This document shows, in pieces, positions 25,003-36,104 of a stretch of DNA of 64,000 nucleotides. Position 1 is the stretch's first letter. The number at the start of each line of letters is the position of its first letter. The stretch lies in assembly GCA_963691705.1 (NCBI GenBank), contig OY829542.1, positions 52,927,002 to 52,991,001 on the forward strand, read 5' to 3'. The notes under the pieces are model-generated. The model made no database searches. It saw only the letters and a program-made list of their open reading frames with translations, and was not told the DNA's origin. This DNA comes from Viola odorata (Eukaryota > Streptophyta > Magnoliopsida > Malpighiales > Violaceae). Position numbers and translations under genes: made by a program.

Positions 25003-25803
25003 GTAAAATTCACCCCTATATTTATATCAGGATAAGTCATTATATATGTAATTGAGTCAAATAAACCATTTCATTTGCCCACTTGATCTATATTAGTCAC
25101 TTCTTCCTAAAAATAGTTATACTTTAGTTGACATTTAAGAAAACAGCATATGCTCATACTAACTTAGAAATTAAATTTAAAAATAAAAATATAAAAAATC
25201 AACAACGTCAAAATATCCAAATAAGGAGTGCCCAAAAATAATGGTTTTTTATTTTTATTTTGATCTTATTTGATACTCCCTCCGGATTATATTAAATGAC
25301 GTTCGTACTGTAGATACGCATATCGAGGAGGCCGGATGACGCACTATTTGACCCCAAAAAATTTCGTACTTTTTTTTGAACGTACATTAATCCTTAACGT
25401 ACGTCCGAGAAAAGATTCGAGGTAAAATTGTCTCAAATAGTGAGTCATCCGACCTCCTCAACATGCGTGCACAAATAGTAAAAGTCGTTTAATAAAAGAC
25501 GGAGGGAGTATTTTATTACTGGAAAATAGGATATTATTTTGATCCTGTTCGATTTTTATTTTTGGATATTTTAATCTAATTTTTTTTAATTTTCAATTGA
25601 AAAATGAGTTTAGGGTGTGACTTTTACGTCATTATTTAAAAAAAAAATATCATGTAAGTGTAGCTTTATGATGTATTCAAACGAAGTATACTTATTTTTA
25701 GAAATGAGTGACTAATATAGATTTAACGGGCATCAGTGATTTATTTGACTTAACTATAAATATAATGACTTATCTTGATACATCAAACCCAAGAGTGAAT
25801 TTC
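25003..25803. repeat. Long-inverted-repeat MITE hosting a second MITE
   Basis: The left arm (about 25005-25140; AAATTCACCCCTATATTTAT, GATAAGTCATTATAT, CTATATTAGTCACTT) is an inverted copy of the right arm (about 25670-25803; AGTGACTAATATAG, ATAATGACTTATC, GAGTGAATTT). A Stowaway MITE sits inside at 25274-25510. Without the insertion the host element is about 560 bp. Confidence 0.8.
25274..25510. repeat. Stowaway-type MITE, family A copy 3
   Basis: TACTCCCTCCGGATTATATT at the left and AGACGGAGGGAGTA at the right, with TA duplications. The interior matches the family A element at 1861-2124 closely and is nearly fully self-complementary. It is inserted in the longer MITE 25003-25803. Confidence 0.88.
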
Positions 25804-28200
25804 ATAATTTTTCTTAAATGAAAAGATTACTGGCATTGATAGCTGGAACTAAGAGCCCAATCTAGCGCAGGCCCACATAGTTTCAAGCAGACGGCTTTTC
25901 ATAGCAAGTGAAGCCCACTTTTGGTAAAGCCCAAGAAGGTGGCATTACAAATCAACCAAAAGCCTTTTAACCCATCATTACCAAATTACCAATCAATTAA
26001 AATTAAAAATTAAAAAACTAATTTTTCATTGCTATTAAAAATTAATAAATTAATTAAAATTTTACTTAAATGATGCTTAAGAATCAATACTTGTAAGCAA
26101 TCTTAAAAAACACTTCAGTTTAGCTAAGTATGATACTTAATGCTTAACTTTAACGTAAGCAACAAAACGTGAACCCGTTTAGCAAAATGAGGTCCAAACC
26201 ATCACTTAAACTAATATGGAAAAACTGACAATAATTTTGGTTGGATGATAAATATTTATTCACTTCTAATCAATGTCTTATATTTAATTCGAAAAATGTA
26301 GAAAATTATACATGGAGAAAGTTTTTATTAAAGGCTTTTGGTTGATTTGTAAATAATCTTCTATCAGAAAGGGTGAAATCCGATACCAAAAAACACCAAA
26401 CACTAAAACTAGCCTTCATGATAATGCTTTTTTGTTTTGTTTAAGTTACGTTTTGGGTTGAGAGTGAGATATTTACCAAACACTGTTTGCGTTTCATGAG
26501 AAAGGAATTCAAAACTGACAGTTGAATTTGTTTGTTCTTGATAATCAAAAAAGACATTTCAATCCGATTTGAAAATAGTCGGTTATTGTTGGGATAGAGC
26601 CAGTAAGATCTGAATTCGAACCGATCCTATTTGAAAAAATCAAATAATCCGATTTTTTATGCATAATCCGAACCGATTTCTCGAAACATAAATTTCCTAG
26701 TGTAAATCTGAATTCTGAACCGATCTGAACCAAAATTATCGGATTTGGTCGGTATTTAGATTTAAATAATTTCGATTGGAGGTGAGGAAGATTCGATCCA
26801 AAATCGATATAGATTGATCCAAATCCGAACGATGCTCACCTCTATAGGACACCCACCTCCGGCCGGTTCATTGAAAGCAACAAAAACCCAGTTTCGTGGA
26901 TGTGATTAATTTGAATAGTTTGATACTCTAATTCTTTAAGTAAGTGATAATTAATTTAAAAATTGTACTAGAGATATAAGTATTTTTATAATTTTTTATA
27001 CAATTTATTTAAATAAAAATAATAATATAACTTAATTAGGAAGAGAATGTCTTAAATAAATTATTTTTAAATTAATATTAATTAATTAAAAACTGATAAA
27101 AAATTAAATTAAAAAATATTCAAGTATTTTAATTTAATAAAGATTACGATTAATCAAGTTATTCCTAAAGTTGAAGACGTTCCGACTGATTTAAATAGTT
27201 TTTTCTTTAAGTTTTTCTTTTCTATATTTATTTATATAAAAGATCTTAAATGAACATTGAATTTGAATCACGAATTCCACCACTGCATTCTCACATGAAA
27301 ATGTTTCATTTTTATAATTGAAGCACGTTGAAAGAACATTGACTAGACTTATTACAAGTTATAACGGCTTATTTTATTAATAGACGAGCAACGACTGCGT
27401 CATACTACTCTTAGATTTTTTTTGAATTGTCCAATTTTATCATTTTATTTTTTTATTTTTAGATATTTATTTTTCATTTTCAATATTGTTAATTGGTATT
27501 TTTTAGTAATTATATTTTTTATTTCTCATAAGTTATAAAATCTAATCCAATTAATTTAAAACATGTTAATTTTAGATTTGTCAATTTAAAGTAGATTAAT
27601 TAATATAGTGAAAAGAGACAATTTGTGAAGTATATTTATAACTGAAATAAAAAAATTATCTTAGTCTGTGTGATTATACTTAAATGGACAACTAAAAATT
27701 CGGAAGGAGTACCTATAAAGCACGAATACTGACAAACATCGGACATCGACACTTCAACGCAGAGAAATAAAAAATCACAAGACACCAACACGATATATAT
27801 ATGTATGTATATTAATATTGTATTATATAAAAATATCATTCACAACAAAAATAAAAATTCACGTGAATTTCAAATTATAAATACTCTTAGCAATTATAAT
27901 TTACGCTTAACATATCTTTAACGTCAATAATTGCTTAAAATTATGACAAAAAAATAAGACACGAAAGGTAGCGAATCAGACATATATCATGTATCTATCG
28001 AGTGTCGGTGTAGAAAACTGAGTTAGATATGAACAGGTCATAAAAATGAAGTGTACCTCGATGATTAATTACCACATACACATACTTGAAAGAAACAAAC
28101 ACAAATAAATAAATAAGCAAACTATTCTGGGCAAAAAGCTCAAGGTGCGTTTTCCATGTGATAAGAAAACGTGTTGAATCAATCACATGTTATGTAGTTA
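25804..28200. other. AT-rich spacer with one hAT-like remnant
   Basis: No gene. Positions 26540-26848 hold many CCGAA/CCGAT-type words and end CGATGCTCACCTCTATAG. That ending resembles the terminus of non-autonomous hAT elements (TAGAGGTGAGCAT read on the other strand), but no left partner was found. Confidence 0.45.
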
Positions 28201-30443
28201 GTTCTTCAAGGAGGAACTATTGAATGAATGTACTCGTAACTCCTAAAGTCATTAGAATTATTCGTAGGGGGTTAGATGTTGAGTTCAAATCCTGTAACGT
28301 GCAAATCTCTGTTGCAGAAACAAAAACTCAGCTTAAAATTCCAAATTCAGTTGAAACAAGACCTTAAAGGCTTAAAACCCATGAGACCATCATCTCCTCC
28401 AACTAAAGCTTTGGAGTTTGGACTGAAATGGTTGACCTAATTCATCTAGATTCTACAGCATCATACGCGGTGCGCACGCGCACATAGAGAAAGGTTCTAT
28501 GCATGAGATCAATTCCACAAAGGAAATATCATACTCGACTAGTTTCTGACATTTCCCATCTATTACCGAGCAGAAATGAGCAAGGAATGAAAATAAATCA
28601 GCGTTTGAAGAAACACGATAAACAAGCAGGATAAAAATCGTGTCAAGGTTAGCTAATAAGCCAGAGATGCAGTAAAAGTAACACTGAAGAAAGAGAGATG
28701 AATGTGCAACAAAATATATCATTGTCAACGTAAATCACTGCATGGAACATGCTCATACTATCCAGTATATAGATGCAGAGAAATGTGTCAAGAATTAGAA
28801 CAGATGCCCCTGGCTGAATGGTAAGAACCAACATGAAGCACCCAATGTTACGAGGCACGACTCTTCCCTAATAGATCATGAGTAACAATTTCAGCAGAAA
28901 GGAACTCTACTGCATTACCACAAAGACTATAGAGGCCAGAACAAGAAAAGCAACCAGTGCACCACTGGAAAATCCAAAAACACTTAATTACGGATGTTTC
29001 TGTTACGGGAGCAAAATAGTGACAGTAAGCTGACCAGACCTGAAAAGCAGGCAATTGAAAAAAGAGTACACTGAGAGAACTACAAAACAGATCTAGTACT
29101 TGAATTTTCTCAAAATAGTCATCCTACCATTGCTGGGAATTCTTTAAGAAACAAAAGGCCTGTATTAGGAAGGGAGGCAATACTCATAGTGAAAGACATT
29201 TCTATTAAGTGGATATCTCCTCGTAAAACCAATAAAAGTGAAATTTCATAAACTTGCAGATGCAAAATGCAGCTGTAATGATGACCAATATAAGCCCAAA
29301 AAATGGCATCACACCCAATATGACTCTCACATGGAGAACACAAGAAAATCAGGAGGAAACTGTAGCGGGATAAAAAGTATAGGAGCCACAGGGAAGATGA
29401 TGGTTCTCATTCTAGTGAGGACATGCATTCCAAATCACAATCAATACCATCAAACTTACTTCTGGGCTAGACTGGCCTTGTTGTTAAGACCAAAATTGCC
29501 AAAAAGTAGCAGGATGATAATCATAAGCTGCACAAAAACAGAAGCATACAAACTGACAACAAATCCAAAGTCAATACAACTGCTAGGAAGTATTGACTTG
29601 CTTACTATAATGCTGCTATAAACCAGCGTTATAGTAAATTGAATGGATGCAACATCTTCCAGAATAATTGAATGGATACAATATCTTCCCGCACAGGGAA
29701 GCATGCAAAAACTCCCACAAGAAATCATGCATCAAATATTTATATGCAAGTTCACTACATGTTTGCCACTCTGCCCCCCAATAATATAGGGAGGGAAGCC
29801 TGTCAAACATGCAAGTGATCAATAAATTAGATACTTCAAACAACATAATCCAATCTCCCTAAAGCAGAAGCCCTTAGGGATTGATCTGAACTCAAAAGCA
29901 ATTAAATTCTATCTATTCATCTATCTGTCTGTCAATGTTTACACCATAAAACTACGACTGGAAAGTAACACAAAATAAACTATGTTCCTGCATCACAGTA
30001 AAAGAATAACGGGAAATGATATCATAAAGAAATTAGATAATCATTTTCGTTATTCTTTTCCTTCACATTAAATATTCCTTTCCATTTTTTTACAGATTTC
30101 ATGTTTATACCTCAATTCAACTCATGAAATAGCAGGAACAACCCTTGTAATCTCTGCAAGCACAAGCGAATGGATATAAAACAAAAAACCTCAAATATCT
30201 GATAACCCATATCTACCCTGCACAACAACATTAAATTTTCAGTTCCTCAATAAAAACCAGAATTCCAAACAACTGAAGCAAAAAATTTGAGATGAAAACA
30301 GAGAGGTAAGAAATAGACCTGTGTAGGAACTAAAAATCTAAGTACCATGTTCACATCTACTTCTGCAATTAAGAAAAAGAAGAGGATGCATGTCAATGGT
30401 TGTAAATAAACACAAACAATTACATGCTCAGGTCAGCTGGCGA
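28201..30443 (-). other. Probable 3' flank or 3' UTR of DUF1639 gene
   Basis: This stretch is less AT-extreme and lacks recognisable TE ends. Overlapping short minus-strand ORFs (28453-29846) show no known domain and no good splice structure. It may be the 3' UTR region of the adjacent gene, possibly with UTR introns. RNA evidence would be needed to decide. Confidence 0.35.
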
Positions 30444-31387
30444 TCAAGGTACCTTGACTGGAACATCAGGAATTTCAAAAGAATCAGCTGTTGCCCCAAC
30501 TAACCACAATCCAGGAAAGATAGTCTGCAGCATCACCAATCATTAATAAAAATAAGAAAAATCACATAATAAAAGAGATGGAATAAAAGTATTCCAAAAA
30601 TTCAGAAGCTCAAGCCAAGATCACTTACATCAAGCACTTTCTGCACATTCTTGGTCCGTTTCTTGGGCCGCCTAGCTGGTCTTGACCCAGTCATAATAAA
30701 CACGTCCTCCTCAATCTCCTCCCTTGACAATGCGATCCAAAGCTTCATCTTCTCCTGCTTCTCCACTTCTACTCCTTCATTCCCGTTTGATTCCACCAAT
30801 CCCCTCAACCTGGCCGATTTCGGCTGAAACGGCATCGTATTGTTATGGTTGGTGTTACTGTTACTTTCCTTATGCTGATCAGTATTGCTCACTTGCATCG
30901 CTTCCTTAAAAAACCCTCCTTTCCTCGGCCTCAACTTCCAAGGCCTCGAATTACCATTCTGCCCTCCTTCCTCCTCCTCTCCAGCTTGCGCCTTCCCCTT
31001 GTCATCTCCTCCATCCTCGCGCTCCTCCCCACCAGCTTCAACTTCTTTCTTAACCTCCAAGACCGTAACTTTCTTCTCCGCCCCATCTTCCTGCGCAGCT
31101 CTTTTCAAAAGGGTGGTCGTCGCGCACGGCGAAGCAAACGAGAAACGATGCATCCTCGCCGACCGGGATCCGACCCGGTGTGCAGGCCGGGCTGCTGGGT
31201 CGGGGTCGGATTCAGTCTCCGATTCCTGCGCAGCAACTACCCCGCTGGATGAAGTAGCGGGTACGTTGCGGCGGCTGCTGCTGCTATGGCCAGCGGCGGC
31301 GGAGGTGGCGATTGTGGCGGTCTGACCCCATTTTAGAGACAGAGGGAAGTTGTGCAGCTGCTGCGGCTTCACTGGTGCTGTTGCCAT
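30444..31387 (-). CDS. DUF1639 family protein
   Basis: A plant-specific protein of unknown biochemical role. Exon 1 runs 31387 to 30629 (253 codons) and is cut at a GTAAG donor. Exon 2 runs 30524 down to a TGA at 30446-30444, giving about 279 residues. The N-terminus has FPLSLKWGQ, a motif shared by this family. The middle is low complexity, with Glu/Lys-rich and Ser/Asn-rich segments and a SRPWKLRPRK patch. The diagnostic C-terminal block starts at KLWIALSREEIEEDVFIMTG, continues SRPARRPKKRTKNVQ, and is completed across the intron by TIFPGLWLVGATADSF. Without splicing, exon 1 runs on only 10 codons to a stop, so the splice is needed for the family's usual end. An alternative donor right after VPVK (30452) cannot be excluded. 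The basic patches could favour a nuclear location, which is inference only. Confidence 0.88.
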
Positions 31388-32764
31388 AAGAACAAAAACA
31401 GGAAAAAAAGCGCAGAGAGAAGAGAGGAACCAACACTGTAATTAAAAACAGAATTTGCAAAGAAGGAGAGGAAGGGGAGGACGAGTGTATATATGGTATA
31501 GGTGTATGTATATACGATTGGGTATTATATGTATAGGTGTCTTTGTGTAAGAAGAGAGTAGGAGGAGGTTTTTCTCTACGTCTATACGGTTTTGGTGTGC
31601 TGTGTATTTGTTCGTGTTGCTCGTTTTGTTTCCTTTGTTCTGCGATTGACCCTCACTTCTTGAGTTAATTACTATTGGAGGTATGATTCTTCTTTTTCTT
31701 TTTTTCGCTTGCGTGTCCTCTCAATTAAAATTAATTTTATTCGAGCACAGTCATGTTTTTAAAATGGAGACCTCATTCTCAAACTTCGAGTTTGGGACAT
31801 TAATTAACAATGAATAAGTCGCTTACTATTCTACCGCAACTAATTTTGATTATGGTTCCTTCTTTTGATTGTGCAAAATTCCTTTTTTTCTTACAAATTA
31901 TAATACATTTTTTAACAAATAGATAATACATTTTTTAAAGTACAATAGGAAAAGGGGAAATTGGTAATTAAATTTAATTATATTATAAAAAAAGTACCTC
32001 TTTTGATTTTTTGAGATGAGGGTGTTTTTTACCAGAAACTTCAAAATATTGAAAGAAAATTGAAATGATCATCTTTTAAAAAAATGAGCAATAATCTTAA
32101 CGTTAATATGGGAAAGACCAACAATCAAAGAGAGTTATATAAATACCGAGTACAACTTTTTTCAATATATATGAAATTAAAAGTTAATAATGTAAAAGAA
32201 AAGAATCATTTTTTAGTTTGTTGAAAATACTAGTTGAGATTTCTTTATAATATTAATAAGTATTGCTAAACTACAAAGCCTACGATTTGTGTATTAATCT
32301 CCCAATTTTTGAAACAGTTCGTTAACTATCACATGTAAATGAAGTGAGAATTAAGTTAATTCCATGTTACATTGTTTTTTAAAATATGAAGAAACCATCA
32401 GTTTAGAGGAACTTCCCCTTGACGACGTTGATGTATTCTTGCATGATCTCCAACTCTAGGTAAGTTAAATTGACGGAATTAGCAACTCGAGGATATTAGA
32501 TTTTGGGGTTTATTATGTTTGGTTTACACATGAAAAATTAGAATACATTCTGCAAAATTGTTATAGAATACATTGCTAACATCTCCAAATCAGAGGTCCG
32601 GCAAGTAATCGATTTATGACTATAATCACAGCAAAAACAATTGATTACAATTCAGAACATTGAATGTTAGATACTCATCAGTCGGATACAAGAAAGTTGC
32701 TACAAAACTGGACGAAGCATTCCTCTCTACTCTGCAAGCAGTGTCGAGCGATGCACCACCATGT
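31388..32764. other. Promoter side of DUF1639 gene and spacer
   Basis: Positions 31388-31680 are upstream of the minus-strand DUF1639 start and probably hold its promoter and 5' UTR. The rest is AT-rich spacer up to the 3' end of the ferredoxin gene at 32765. The sequence 31760-31850 resembles a dispersed repeat also seen near 15100 and 18870. Confidence 0.45.
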
Positions 32765-35619
32765 CTAGTGTGGTTTCGGAACAAATCCATCCACAGCAAA
32801 GTTTCGTGTGGCAGCAGGAATAGCTAGTCGGAGCCCGTCCAGTTCCGGCTTCGCAATCACCTGACAACCCAGACGCGAACTGCGATATACAAAATGCAGA
32901 ACAATCAGCTTCAAAATTGACAAGAAAAGATCATGGGCAAAAAAACTGATGGAACTCACGTTTCAGTAAGCCCAAAGGCCAGATCCAACATATCATTTTC
33001 CTCATCGGTAGGATCTTCTAATTTGTTGTAGTGCTCCATGTCCTAGGATGAGACTGATTAGTTAGGCTTGCCACTCATAAATTCAACAGGATTTACCTCA
33101 CGAATGTTACAGATAACTTACCATGACGATCACATGACATGTAGAACAGGCAAGTGATCCTTCGCATGCTCCTGACATGACATTAAACTACAGAATCAAA
33201 ATACTATTACTAATCCAGTAATAGACATTGGAGAAGCTTAACTCATCAATACTTCATAAATAGAAAGAAAAAAAGAATCCAGAGAATGGACAAGAAAGTT
33301 GAACGAAGATCTTTCTGTAGAAAAGTAAGATAAGTGAACATCCCAGACCTATCCAGAACACTAAAATTTAGAAGGACGCATGCTGTGGAAGTTAGCTAAC
33401 AATTCCAAACATTCGAACAAATTTACGACCGCAAGTCATTTTATATATATCAAGTTACCAGGACAGAACATAATCAATGATTCCATATACATATAACTCC
33501 CTCTTTATTTTCTTTGGGTTCATTCCAGTGGTTTTAAATACACTCTTAAAAGATTGAGGAAAAATAAACATAATTCTCAAACATTCTCTTATGTAAATAA
33601 AAACTACTACTTCAGAAACCTGTTTCTCATTTCAAGAAGAGTATAATATTACCTTCTGTTTTCTCTTTCATAAGATGACCAAGTATTTAATTTAACTAAA
33701 CCGATAAAAGCTAGAACCAAAATTTTAATCTAATATGTTAGTCACAATTATTCTTCTAATGCGGCTTTAGATCTTTGTGTATTTTATTGGTTTAAAACAC
33801 AGAAATTGCCACCATCCATTCTTTTTAGAAACAGCAAAAACCTAAAATGGCTAGCTCATAATTAACTTAAGGGTGTTGCTCTCTAAATAACATGCACTAG
33901 AGAGTAAACAAGGTAGAATGCATTAGAGGTGAGAAGCACAATTGAAGAAGTATCAGAATCCTTGCCTTCTAGTTCTATATCATTTTCATGGGCAGCTTCT
34001 AACATGGACATTCCAACTGGAACTTTAAGATGCTTTTCCTCTCCATCCTTATCTACAAAGGTTACAGATATCCTGCAAATACATCACACCTAAGTGAGAA
34101 ACGAAGGCAGCACACTATCAACACTTAAATCTGAATAATATCAAGTGAGCGGTGAAGGTGTGAAACACTTCTTGCTTGATGATAATCAGCAACAGGTTCA
34201 AATGAAAAAAAAAGGATTCAAGAAAATCAACATAGGCCATCAAGTACAATAATCATCTCTATCATTTTTTTATTTGACCAAATTAGTGTCAGCCATTGAG
34301 TACAATGAACACTATTAATTAGTGGCTATAGACTCATGAACATCTGGTATTGACTAGACAAAGCAATGGAAGAACAACCCAATGAAGCATTAATATCATG
34401 TAGGATGTACAACACTGCACAAATATTTGTATTCCTGGCAACAGCATTCTCCTAACATGCTCATATTCATTAATTACAGGCAAACACTTCCCTATTGTCA
34501 AACCGACCTACCAATTATTGGTGTTATTACTATTTTCACAGTGATAATCTCAATAAAAAATTGACTAGTAACTGAGCATTTTCAATGCAATGTAGTGTAA
34601 TTGGTTATGCAGGACTCAACTGTCCTCTGAATTAATTCTTCAATGATATTACAACTAAATTTTATCAAGGTCGTTAAATTTGGTTACTTCTTGATTAGGA
34701 GAACATATCTGTTATGTACTTGATCAAAGATATGGGCATGCAAGAGATCTTACATTTCATTCTGTTCACTCTGATCTGCCACATCGTTATTGGCTGCTGT
34801 GCTACAAAACTGCAGATGTTTCTGAAATATAGCACCTTGGGGAACTTTAGTTTCCGGGAGAAATTCAAACTGTTCGAGAAAGAAAAAAACAATCAGAATC
34901 CAGAAATGCAGATACCATAGAAGTTAATAACAACCAAAAGCACCCTGTACACCCAGACATCATTTCTATAGATTGCTTTACTCTGTTTTCCAAAATTTCA
35001 GTATAAACTACTGTCATGACAAGTGCTAGTCCAAAATCACTATAACTAGACAGGGTTAACAAGACATCGATTGCACCGCCAATTCTAGCATTAAAACATT
35101 TTTTTGGGAGCCAACCAAGCGTCAAACAATCAGGCCTTATCTAATAAGCATTGCAACAGCAGCCAACATTGCTAGATGAAATCCCTTGGAAGAAATAAAC
35201 AATCCAACAAATCATATTAATGCAGCTGCACATACACAACTCCAGCAAGCAACTGCACATACGATTTAAATTCGCTAGCCTAGAAAAAAATCAAAAAAGC
35301 AAAAACTAAAGAACTTCCTCTGTACCCAGAGAAGAACTAACCCGAGGTTGCAAATGTCCACTCCAAGGCGGCCTTGGAACAATCCCTGCTGTAAACAATC
35401 TTTTACCTCGTCCAGCACCTAAAAGTAATCATCTTTAAGTAACATTTCTTTCACAAAATGTGCCAAACACACGTTCCAATAACAGTCGCAACCTTAACAA
35501 CAACTGGATTCTTAAAATTACAAAAATATATGTAAACCCAGGAAAAAAAATATTGAGTGTAGAATACCTCTCGTGACCTCGTTAACTATCCTATGCCCAA
35601 TTCTTGTCAGTCTATACAT
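32765..35619 (-). CDS. MFDX: Mitochondrial adrenodoxin-like 2Fe-2S ferredoxin
   Basis: An electron carrier of the mitochondrial matrix. In this family it passes electrons from NADPH:adrenodoxin reductase to iron-sulfur cluster assembly and biotin synthesis. I rebuilt seven exons in frame: 35619-35568, 35418-35342, 34869-34754, 34072-33966, 33171-33122, 33042-32960, 32879-32765, for 199 residues, the usual family length. The first 40 or so residues are Arg-rich and poor in acids (MYRLTRIGHR, GAGRGKR), as in a mitochondrial targeting peptide. The domain starts near ISVTFVDKDGEE (residue 83). The 2Fe-2S ligands are Cys120, Cys126, Cys129 (ACEGSLACSTC) and Cys167 (SRLGCQ), in the C-x5-C-x2-C-x37-C spacing of adrenodoxins. 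The C-terminus NFAVDGFVPKPH is strongly family-like. Intron 4 has a GC donor. The gene is head to head with HOS1. MFDX1 versus MFDX2 cannot be decided. Confidence 0.95.
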
Positions 35620-36104
35620 TCCCAAAAATGTGTCGAAGAAAACTTGCGTCTAATCTCGAAAAATTTGCCTGATTTTTGTGCTCTGTGGGTTTTTTGGAGG
35701 GTTTTTGTTGCGCCAAGGACTAGGCGAGACGAAGGAGGAGGAAGCAGGAGGGCTATGTTAGGCATTAGGCGACGTGTCGCTGAAAGATCTAGTGCACTTG
35801 GACGGGCTTGGGCCTTATTAACTTGGCCCTTATAAAAAATATTTAGCCCACATTCCAACTGCGACCCGCCTGACCCGAATCCTTTCATCCCATCGCTCCT
35901 GTGGTGGTTACCGAACGCGAATTCGCACCTTGCGCGAAAGAAAAAAGGTTTTCCAAAAAAGAAATTTGAATTCACTCTTCGCTCTCGCTGCAGTTGCTGC
36001 TGCTGCAATGGCACCGCCTCGCTTCTAAGCCCTAACTAATAGTAACAGAGACCACTCTCGTCCTTTCACTCTTTTGTAGCATTGCGGTAGAGCTCTTGAC
36101 TGAG
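35620..36104. promoter_or_regulatory. Shared divergent promoter, MFDX / HOS1
   Basis: Only 485 bp separate the two start codons, so both 5' UTRs and promoters must share this segment. It contains two plant site II-type TGGGCY motifs (TGGGCC at 35809; TGGGCT on the minus strand at 35845-35850), a TATAAAAAATA stretch at about 35831, and AAGCCCTAACT near 36028, which resembles a telo-box. Site II and telo-box motifs are typical of housekeeping and mitochondrial-protein genes. Function is inferred from position and motifs. Confidence 0.65.

Noticed and set aside
28262..28320. B-box-like word GAGTTCAAATCC
   Set aside because: No A box or cloverleaf could be drawn around it, unlike 59355-59426.
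30845..31325. Long plus-strand ORFs opposite the DUF1639 exon
   Set aside because: They are antisense shadows of a GC-rich, low-complexity coding exon. The minus strand has the family motifs and a splice that completes the domain.
35593..36014. ORFs on both strands in the MFDX/HOS1 intergenic region
   Set aside because: They overlap the first MFDX exon and the shared promoter in wrong frames and show no domain. The in-frame exon models of the two genes explain the region.
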